From DATKMS01 sp041497995 (lineage in GTDB: Bacteria > Desulfobacterota > Binatia > HRBIN30): a DNA stretch of 9,070 nucleotides. Where the stretch lies: assembly GCA_041497995.1 (NCBI GenBank), contig JBGQHM010000281.1:1-9070 (forward strand), read 5' to 3'. The notes below the pieces were generated by a model. That model worked only from the letters and a program-made list of their open reading frames with translations. It made no database searches and was not told the origin of the DNA. Of this stretch, positions 1 to 5,759 are shown one piece after another. Position 1 is the stretch's first letter, and every line of letters begins with the position of its first letter. The translations under genes and the position numbers were made by a program.

Positions 1-1361
1 CCGCGAGGGAAGAACTGCTCTCTCGGAAAATCGGGCGCATCGGGCGTGCGATCGGCGACAAACGTCCCGTCCTTCGTAAACTCCAGCAGTCTGCCCGGGG
101 CATTGTCGGGCGGCACTAACCCAAGATCGGCCACGAACAGGACCTTGTGATCCCAGAGGACCATGCCGCGCGGCTGCTGCAGTGCAGTCGGATCCGTGGC
201 CGGGACGATGGCCTCCCAAAAGGCTCCCGTCTTGCCGTTGTACCGCAAGACTGTTCCGTTGACGCCGTCAAGGTTTGCATTCTGGTTGACGACCAGCAGC
301 TGACCGGGGTCCTCGAATACGATGCCCCGGGGTCCCTGCAAGCCGCCACTATTGTCGGTTACGAACGCGCCCAGAAACGCTCCTGTCGTCGCGTCAAACC
401 GCTTCACCGTGCTCGGAACGGAAACCGTCAGATCGGTCTCGTCGCCGATGTACAGAGAGTCTGTCCCGGCCTTGTAGAAGAAATAGTTGGCGGTGTAATG
501 CACGAGAGCCTTATTCCCAACGTCCGTTGACACTACACATCCGGTGGCAGGTGCGACCCCTCCAGACGTGTTGACCCGCTGGATGAAGGTGGTCGCGGTC
601 AGCTTGTTACCGCCGGTTCGCCCCGATTGGGCGCCAACCACCTGCAGCAGGAGCCAGGGAATCGCACCAGGTGCGACGAAGGCGGAATCGGAGGAAGTAG
701 CCATCGCCTTGGCCCAGACGCGGCTGGTGTCCTGCGAGTCCTGCCACGTGGCGCGCGGTGTGCCGCTCTCGTCCGGGTTGGGGCTGAGGAAGTGGGTGAT
801 GATTTGCTCGTCCTGGTCGTTGAGCAAGGTGGCCTGCGGCCCGAAGAATGCCCAAGCGAAGCCGGACGCGGGACACGTTGCTGCAGTCGTAATTGCATTT
901 GGGCACGGCAGGCAGATGTAGTTCTGGGTGCCGTCGGCGTGACCCACGAGGAACGGAGTCTGCCCCGCTGCCACCTTGAGAGTGTCCGGGACAACAGGCG
1001 ACACGATCGACGTCGGGGTGAAAGTGGATGTCGCGGTTGCCGTCGGCGTGGCGGTGCGCGTGTGTGTGGGGGTCGGCGTTGCGGTTGCCGTGTTCGTGCG
1101 CGTCGCGGTCGCTGTCGGCGTTGACGTACTCGTCGGCGGCTGTGTGTGCGTGGCGGTTGCGCTTGGCGTGCTAGTGCGCGTCGTCGTTGGTGTCGGCGTT
1201 GACGTGCTCGGCGGCACCTGTGTCGATGTCCGCGTGAGTGTTGCCGTCGGTGTGTTCGTGGCTGCCGGCAGAGGAGGCGCTTCGTTGTTCCCGCCGCAGG
1301 CGGACAACATGAACAGGCTGCTACTCATCAGCAGGGCTGCGAATAGATCTGGAGCTTTCAT
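1..1361 (-). CDS. Lipoprotein with Thr/Pro stalk, DUF3455 domain and C-terminal beta-propeller (3' end beyond window)
   Basis: The frame is open from ATG at 1361 to the left edge (453 codons, no stop), so the C-terminus is missing. Residues 1-22 form a lipoprotein signal with lipobox LSAC (Cys22). Residues 35-117 are a stalk of alternating Thr with Pro, Ala, Arg and Ser. Residues 123-298 match DUF3455, with GHADGTQ, FAWAFFGPQATL, AIPWLLLQ, IQRVNT.GGVAP and the closing YTANYFFY. From residue 299 onward there are propeller-like repeats: VKRFDATTGAFLGAF then GPRGIVF, and LRYNGKTGAFWEA then PRGMVLW, as in NHL or SMP-30-like folds. A purine-rich Shine-Dalgarno (GGAAGGAAGG, 1371-1380) lies 9 nt before the ATG. 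It follows the upstream DUF3455 gene by 31 bp, so co-transcription is likely. The function of DUF3455 is unknown. A surface-displayed binding or sensing protein is an inference. Confidence 0.88.
   Translation of the reverse strand, partial: MKAPDLFAALLMSSSLFMLSACGGNNEAPPLPAATNTPTATLTRTSTQVPPSTSTPTPTTTRTSTPSATATHTQPPTSTSTPTATATRTNTATATPTPTHTRTATPTATATSTFTPTSIVSPVVPDTLKVAAGQTPFLVGHADGTQNYICLPCPNAITTAATCPASGFAWAFFGPQATLLNDQDEQIITHFLSPNPDESGTPRATWQDSQDTSRVWAKAMATSSDSAFVAPGAIPWLLLQVVGAQSGRTGGNKLTATTFIQRVNTSGGVAPATGCVVSTDVGNKALVHYTANYFFYKAGTDSLYIGDETDLTVSVPSTVKRFDATTGAFLGAFVTDNSGGLQGPRGIVFEDPGQLLVVNQNANLDGVNGTVLRYNGKTGAFWEAIVPATDPTALQQPRGMVLWDHKVLFVADLGLVPPDNAPGRLLEFTKDGTFVADRTPDAPDFPREQFFPR
468..993 (-). 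repeat. Duplicated DUF3455-coding segment, downstream copy
   Basis: This segment aligns to 1432-1972 with only one length difference (15 bp). Long runs are shared at the DNA level, for example around the GHADGTQ, GPQATL and YTANYFFY codons. It marks a tandem gene duplication in which this copy is fused to a stalk and a propeller. Confidence 0.85.
1011..1259 (-). repeat. Thr/Pro-rich stalk-coding repeat in the DUF3455-propeller lipoprotein
   Basis: This stretch codes residues about 35-117 in the same Thr-X dipeptide style as the stalk of the cytochrome lipoprotein. It contains recurrent TPTATAT and TSTSTPT blocks. It places the DUF3455 domain well away from the membrane anchor and is probably prone to length variation by slippage. 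Confidence 0.85.
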
Positions 1362-1392
1362 TTGACTGTACCTTCCTTCCTTCGGCCGTAGA

Positions 1393-2118
1393 TCAGTCCT
1401 GGTGATGGCCATTCCGGTGGGCCTTCTGGGTGGCCTTGTAGAAGAAGTAGTTCGCGGTGTAGTGCACCAGCGTCTTGCTGCCGACATCGGTCGACACGGC
1501 ACATCCGGTGACGGGCGCGACTCCTCCAACTGTATTCAGCCGCTGGATGAAGGTGGTCGCTGTGAGCCTGTCGCCGTTGCTCGGTCCGGATTGCGATCCA
1601 ACTGGTTGCAGCAGAAGCCAGGGAATCGCATTCGGTGCGACGAAGGCGGGGTCTGAGGAGGTGGCCATGGCCTTCGCCCAGACGGTGCTGGTGTCCTCGG
1701 AGTCCTGCCATGTGGCGCGGGCTGTGCCAGCGAGCTCAGGCGTGACGGGGCCGAGGTTGGGGCTGAGGAAGTGGGTGATGATTTGCTCGTCGTTGTGGTC
1801 GAACAAGGTGGCCTGCGGCCCGAAGAACGCCCAGGCGAAGCCGGAAGCTGGACACGTCGCTGCAGTCGTAATTGTGTTTGGGCAGGGCAGGCAGATGTAG
1901 TCCTGGGTGCCGTCGGCGTGCCCGACGAGGAACGGGGTGTTCCCCGCCGGCACTTGCAGAGTGGTGGGGACGGCGGGCGGCACGACGTCATGCGCATCGT
2001 CGGCGTGGGCCAGCGGCGGTCGCGAGATGGAGTAGGCGAGGGTGAGTGCGGCGGCGCACGCGATGAGCCGGCGAGTCGGCAGCGTGGTGCCGTGTGCAGA
2101 TGTCCTCGAAGTTTGCAT
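1393..2118 (-). CDS. Secreted DUF3455 protein
   Basis: This is a 241-residue protein. Its N-terminus has Arg16-Arg17, a hydrophobic stretch at about 18-31 and a likely signal peptidase I site after AHA (residue 39), so it should be a soluble exported protein. Cys21 is not in a lipobox. Residues about 48-225 form a DUF3455 domain with the family landmarks GHADGTQDYICLPC, AWAFFGPQATLF, IPWLLLQ, IQRLNTVGGVAP and YTANYFFY. The tail is short and His/Asn-rich. Compared with the downstream paralogue the domain is about 82% identical (roughly 144 of 176 aligned residues by eye), with a 5-residue insertion after FLSPN. A strong Shine-Dalgarno (AGGGAGGA, 2123-2130) supports the start. A 127-bp gap separates it from the upstream gene, so it may have its own promoter. 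Its biochemical function is unknown. Confidence 0.92.
   Translation of the reverse strand: MQTSRTSAHGTTLPTRRLIACAAALTLAYSISRPPLAHADDAHDVVPPAVPTTLQVPAGNTPFLVGHADGTQDYICLPCPNTITTAATCPASGFAWAFFGPQATLFDHNDEQIITHFLSPNLGPVTPELAGTARATWQDSEDTSTVWAKAMATSSDPAFVAPNAIPWLLLQPVGSQSGPSNGDRLTATTFIQRLNTVGGVAPVTGCAVSTDVGSKTLVHYTANYFFYKATQKAHRNGHHQD
1432..1972 (-). repeat. Duplicated DUF3455-coding segment, upstream copy
   Basis: This is the partner of 468-993. It carries 15 extra bases coding the insertion after FLSPN. Similarity stops at the YFFYK codons on one side and near the start of the mature domain on the other, so the duplication covers the domain and not the signal peptides. Confidence 0.85.
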
Positions 2119-2245
2119 ACAATCCTCCCTTGGCGCTTTGCGGCGCTGGTTGTGGGGTAGGACCCCGATTGGACGCGCACGCCTCAGAAACCGTGGGGGC
2201 CGTTGTGCCCCGCGTGCGCGGTCGGAACGTCTGAATGCGCGGCCG

Positions 2246-2617
2246 TCAGCGTCCTTCTGCGGACTCGACGATGAGACTCGCTACACCGTGTTTGCTGACC
2301 AGCCTGCCAGTCAGCTCCGCACGTAGACCTGCCAGTTGGCGCGCTGCTTCGTAGGGCTCCGGGTTGTTGCTTTCAGTCAGCAACAGGAAGAGCTCGCCGG
2401 CGTCGGTCACAATGCCAATCGGGACTCCCTTCCTGGCACACAGGAGTGCGCACGCCTGGTAGTCCGCACCACGACCGCCGGTCACCATGTAGCAAGGCAG
2501 ATCGACGATCTCGCCTTGCAGCAGGGCCCGCTCTTGCGCGTTAGCACCGCGAAGGCAGGATAAGGAGGAGATGAACACTCCCAGTAGAAAACTGTACACT
2601 GCGACGCGTCGTTTCAT
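2246..2617 (-). CDS. Small exported Cys-containing protein of unknown function
   Basis: The product has 123 residues, with a signal peptide ending in ANA (cleavage after residue 27). A non-canonical SLSC at 18-21 makes lipidation unlikely. The mature part is about 96 residues. It begins GEIVDLPCYM and has three cysteines (C42, C56, C60, the last two spaced CxxxC). These are followed by a KGVPIGIVTDAGELFLLL beta-rich core, a short helix (EPYEAARQLAGL) and a final strand pair (AELTGRLVSK...SLIVES). The pattern resembles small periplasmic OB-like proteins found near c-type cytochromes, but I cannot name a family with certainty. AGGAG at 2626-2630 lies 8 nt before the ATG. It starts 23 bp after the diheme cytochrome gene stops, so the two are very likely co-transcribed. 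A role in metal, heme or electron handling is speculation from the cysteines and context. Confidence 0.85.
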   Translation of the reverse strand: MKRRVAVYSFLLGVFISSLSCLRGANAQERALLQGEIVDLPCYMVTGGRGADYQACALLCARKGVPIGIVTDAGELFLLLTESNNPEPYEAARQLAGLRAELTGRLVSKHGVASLIVESAEGR

Positions 2618-2640
2618 TGCACTGGCTCCTCACATCTCGC

Positions 2641-5343
2641 TCATCGCACGGTGATCGTACGGCTGGCGTTGGCTGACGGCTGCGTTGGGCAAGCATCGAA
2701 ATTTGCGGGGATCGGTTGCTCGACGGTCGCCGCGTCGATGGACAGCAGGAAGTTGACGAGGTCCTGCCCATCCCGTGTAGTCGGCGTGAAGCCCGAGTTG
2801 CCGGCGCGCAGGTGTGTGAGCCATTTCGGGTCGCCGATGATTTCTTCCAGGGTCTTGGCCTGGCCATGGTGGAAGTAGGGTGCGCCGACGGCGAGGCCGT
2901 AGAGCGAGGGGACGTTGAACCCACCGCGGCCTTCGGCGCGGCTGCCGTCCGCCTTCTTCTCGAGCGCGTCGGTGGCCGCGGTGGCTCTGGGGATACCGAA
3001 GGTGCCGACGTTGCGCAGCACGCAGGCGACCTCGTTGGGGCCGATGGCGGCGCTGGTGTCGTCGGCGGCGGCAGGTTGCTTGGAGATCTGCACTGTTTGC
3101 GGCGGCCAGAAGGAATCCGTCGTCGGCGGATCGAAGGGCGTCGTCGCCAGTGCGCTATTGACTGCCGACGACGGAGTGTAGAACCGTCGCGAGACGCTCC
3201 AGCCCGCACCACCGTGGCACGTCACGCAAGCACCGGCGCTGGCGGAGCTACCGGTCGCCCCGAAGATCACCGCACCGCGCGCGACCGACACGGCATCGAG
3301 TCCGCGGCGCCCACGCGGCGGCCGAATGGTTCGGACGAAGGCGTCGATCTTGTCCCAGTCGGTCGTGCACACACCTGCACTCGCGTCCTGAACCTCCTCG
3401 ACCGGCTGGCCGAGGTTGTCTGCCGGCAACGTCACCGGCTGTTCTTGCTCGAGCGTGCCGCACATGCCGCTTGTCGACGTGGTGATCGCGCCGAGGCCGC
3501 CCAAGACATTGCGCGTGACGCGTTCGAAGTCGTAAATCTCGTCGTTGATCGCGGTCCAGTTGAAGACGCGCTGCTTCTGCGTTCCCACACCGTGCGAGAA
3601 CGAGCCGTCCATCGATGTGGCTTGGCGCGGCCCGGGGGTGAAGCCCCAGGTGATGTTGTCGCTCAACCCGTCGGTGTGACACGAGCCGCACGACGCGTAG
3701 CCCTCGCCATCCTCGGACCAGCGGCCGCGGCCGGTGAAGTAGAAGCGCTTCCCCAGCCGGACATCATCTGCAGGGGAGCCGGTTGCCGGCAAGTCGACTG
3801 ACTGAACATTCACACTGACCGCCTGGCTCGACAGATCAATCACGCCGAGCCGTTGGGTCACCCAGCAGTTCACATAAGCGCGGCGCAATCGGCTGGAAAC
3901 GACGATGCCGATCGGGTTCTGGCAGCCGTCGGCGAGGCTGTTGTAGCTGGCGGCGAGGTCGATCTGCGGCAGCCCGGCGCTGACTCCGCTCGCGGGATCG
4001 TAGACGACGCGCTGCACCACGTCGGCACCGCGTGAAATGACGTAGGCAGTGCTAGCGGGCGCGGCGACGCTGTCATCGAAATCGAGGTCGACGATGTCCG
4101 CGAGGAAGAAGCGCGTGCTGTTGGTGACCGGGATACACGGTGACGGACTCATGCACGGCACCGGCGGCGGCGTTGGCGCCGGAACGTCGGGAATCACGTC
4201 ATCGGCGAGCTTTGCCAGGTTGGCGCTGCCAACAGTCGACCGGTCCTCCGTGGCAGTGCGGAGGTCAGCGACGTAGACCACTGGGAAGACGTTGGTGTTG
4301 AACTTGACGGGCGGCTGCGGAGACGCCGAGATCGATGTGACGTAAATCTTACCGTCGTGGATCGCGACCGCGCCGAGTTGGTTGGGCGCGGTCATCACCG
4401 TGGGGGACCCCGCGGCACTGCCATCCGGTACGAAGCCACTGTCGATCGGATTGAAGGTGATGGGTGCCAGCGGGGCGAGCGTGCCGGCGTTGTATAGCCG
4501 CACGCGGCCGATGCGTCCGGTATCACACGCTTCGGCGTTGCCGTTCGGGCATTGCGAGACGTCGGGGTTCGGCTCGCCGTAGAATTCCGTAACCACCACC
4601 GTCTCATCGTTGTCGTTCGTGTCGCCGTTGTTGGTCACGGCCACGGCGCGTGGATTGCGCACGGAATCGATGGTGCCGACGACGCGCAGCGTCGCCGTGT
4701 CGATGACCGACACGCGCCCTTCAGCCCATTCCGCGACGAAGAGCTTGGCGCCCGTCGGCGACAGCGCCAAGCCGGTCGGCTCGGAGCCGACGCCGACAGT
4801 GCCAGACACGACACGCATCGCTGTGTTGATGTTCGTCACCTTCACCACCGTGGCGTCGGCGCGGTTGGCAACAAAGGCGGTAGTGTTGTCGGGGTGGATG
4901 ACCACTGCGCTCGGTTCGCGGCCCGTTGTGACGCGCGTTACGAGCGAGTTGTCCGCCGCCGAAAAAACGGAGATCGAGCCGTCGTCGGGATTGGTCGTTA
5001 CGACGATCGAATCATCATCGGCGATCGCGATGTTGCCCGACTTCGACGCGCGCATCAGAACGCGGGCGGGCGTCGGGCTTGCCGTTGGAGTCGGAGTCTG
5101 GGTGGGCGGGCGGGTCCGCGTCGGAGTTGGTGTCCGCGTCGGAGTCGCCGTGTGCGTCGCGGTTGCCGTCGGAGTAGTGGTGGCCGTCAGTGTGGGCGTG
5201 GGTGTCCTCGTCGCCGTAGGCGTTGACGTGGGTGTGCTAGTCGCCGTCGGCTGGGGAGACGGGTCTCCGCTCCCGCCGCATGCAGCCACGACCAGTAAAC
5301 TCGTACTCACCAGCGCAACCTCAACGAGATTTCGTATCGTCAT
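2641..5343 (-). CDS. Lipoprotein with Thr/Pro stalk, YVTN-type beta-propeller and diheme cytochrome c peroxidase-like domain
   Basis: The protein has 900 residues. A lipoprotein signal ends in VAAC (Cys22), followed by a Thr/Pro stalk (about 33-93). Residues about 95-530 form a beta-propeller with YVTN-like repeats (SISVFSAADNSLVTRVTTG.EPSAVVIHPD, VSVIDTATLRVVGTI). The C-terminal third is a diheme c-type cytochrome with heme-binding motifs CGSCH (552-556) and CVTCH (706-710). It also has NWTAINDEIYDFE (595-607) and the MauG/bacterial cytochrome c peroxidase signature PYFHHG (822-827) followed by AKTLEEII. It should be outer-membrane or surface anchored and carry out heme-based electron transfer or peroxide chemistry; the substrate is unknown. 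A clear Shine-Dalgarno (AAAAGGAGG, 5351-5359) sits 7 nt before the ATG. It is the first gene of the four-gene exported cluster, and an 84-bp repeat lies about 58 bp upstream. The propeller may hold a partner or polymer substrate, as an inference. Confidence 0.92.
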   Translation of the reverse strand: MTIRNLVEVALVSTSLLVVAACGGSGDPSPQPTATSTPTSTPTATRTPTPTLTATTTPTATATHTATPTRTPTPTRTRPPTQTPTPTASPTPARVLMRASKSGNIAIADDDSIVVTTNPDDGSISVFSAADNSLVTRVTTGREPSAVVIHPDNTTAFVANRADATVVKVTNINTAMRVVSGTVGVGSEPTGLALSPTGAKLFVAEWAEGRVSVIDTATLRVVGTIDSVRNPRAVAVTNNGDTNDNDETVVVTEFYGEPNPDVSQCPNGNAEACDTGRIGRVRLYNAGTLAPLAPITFNPIDSGFVPDGSAAGSPTVMTAPNQLGAVAIHDGKIYVTSISASPQPPVKFNTNVFPVVYVADLRTATEDRSTVGSANLAKLADDVIPDVPAPTPPPVPCMSPSPCIPVTNSTRFFLADIVDLDFDDSVAAPASTAYVISRGADVVQRVVYDPASGVSAGLPQIDLAASYNSLADGCQNPIGIVVSSRLRRAYVNCWVTQRLGVIDLSSQAVSVNVQSVDLPATGSPADDVRLGKRFYFTGRGRWSEDGEGYASCGSCHTDGLSDNITWGFTPGPRQATSMDGSFSHGVGTQKQRVFNWTAINDEIYDFERVTRNVLGGLGAITTSTSGMCGTLEQEQPVTLPADNLGQPVEEVQDASAGVCTTDWDKIDAFVRTIRPPRGRRGLDAVSVARGAVIFGATGSSASAGACVTCHGGAGWSVSRRFYTPSSAVNSALATTPFDPPTTDSFWPPQTVQISKQPAAADDTSAAIGPNEVACVLRNVGTFGIPRATAATDALEKKADGSRAEGRGGFNVPSLYGLAVGAPYFHHGQAKTLEEIIGDPKWLTHLRAGNSGFTPTTRDGQDLVNFLLSIDAATVEQPIPANFDACPTQPSANASRTITVR
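5065..5247 (-). repeat. Thr/Pro-rich stalk-coding repeat in the cytochrome lipoprotein
   Basis: This is low-complexity coding sequence for residues about 33-93, with Thr at nearly every second position alternating with Pro, Ala, Arg and Ser. It acts as an extended spacer between the lipid anchor and the propeller. The opposite strand reads as Val/Gly repeats, which is a shadow. Confidence 0.85.
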
Positions 5344-5401
5344 GACGTGGCCTCCTTTTCGAGCCGTGGATTGCTCAAATCACCGGACCTGTTCACCACC
5401 G

Positions 5402-5485
5402 AGGCGTGACAATTCGCGGGACAGGTGTGCCGTTGCAGGGGACAAATCGGAATTGGGCCACTGATTCATTGAGTCATCGGCTCAT
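5402..5485 (-). repeat. 84-bp interspersed direct repeat, copy A
   Basis: This copy aligns without gaps to copy B at 8870-8953, with 73 of 84 identical bases. Ten of the eleven differences are transitions. It overlaps the last codons of the displaced cyclase C-terminus (stop at 5466-5468) and ends 58 bp before the start of the cytochrome lipoprotein gene. On the minus strand it begins with a GATGACTCAATGA-type low-complexity part, followed by three TGTC-containing boxes. It may be an interspersed repeat, an insertion-sequence end remnant or a shared regulatory segment. Confidence 0.85.
5404..5444 (-). promoter_or_regulatory. Three spaced TGTC boxes upstream of the cytochrome lipoprotein gene
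   Basis: The array has the same spacing as in copy B. Minus-strand TGTCCCCT is at 5437-5444, TGTCCCGC at 5416-5423 and TGTCACGC at 5404-5411. The outermost box has drifted by two bases, while the inner two are unchanged. It lies 60-100 bp upstream of the start codon at 5343. Confidence 0.35.
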
Positions 5486-5759
5486 TGAGGACGGAGACGG
5501 TTGGATTAGACGGACCAGGAAGCGCAACGTGGTGCAGCTCCTCCAACAGTGCCTTGGCCTCGCGCAGATCGGGGGTGTCGAAGCCCTCGGTGAACGACGC
5601 ATAGAGCGGGGCGAGTAGCTCACGGGCTTCGGCGCCGCAGCCGCGCGATTGGAGCAGGCGGCCGAGGCGCGTCGCCGCGCGCAACTCGAACGCTTTGGCG
5701 CCCATGCCGCGAGCCCGCTCGATGGCTTCGCGGTAGCAGCGCTCGGCCTCCGCCAATTT
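5466..5759 (-). pseudogene. Displaced C-terminal segment of the cyclase/ATPase/TPR gene
   Basis: This segment is in a different frame from the main cyclase reading frame. It encodes a stretch typical of the end of this protein family: LAEAERCYREAIERARG, then AFELRAATRLGRLL, then EARELLAPLYASFTEGFDT and LREAKALLEEL. It lacks a credible start. The nearest ATG (5810) is inside the palindromic repeat and has no Shine-Dalgarno. The reading frames meet at about 5760-5813, so the repeat marks the break. Either the chromosomal gene is truncated at its last TPR, or the break is a sequencing or assembly error in a repeat. The final residues (NEPMTQ and stop) come from the 84-bp repeat downstream. Confidence 0.75.

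Noticed and set aside
976..1365. Plus-strand frame rich in Val and Gly
   Set aside because: It is the antisense of the Thr/Pro stalk codons. The minus frame has a lipobox, a domain match and a Shine-Dalgarno.
1536..2180. Minus-strand frame of 214 codons overlapping the secreted DUF3455 gene
   Set aside because: It is a shifted reading. The competing frame has a signal peptide, a strong Shine-Dalgarno and the full DUF3455 domain.
2154..2211. Small hairpins GGGGT/ACCCC (2154-2166) and GGGGC/GCCCC (2196-2211) in the 127-bp intergenic gap
   Set aside because: The stems are only 5 bp with no T-run, too weak to call a terminator or operator in GC-rich DNA.
4610..5464. Long plus-strand frame of 284 codons
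   Set aside because: It is antisense to the propeller and stalk of the cytochrome lipoprotein, with no recognisable domain. Its Val/Gly run mirrors the Thr/Pro stalk.
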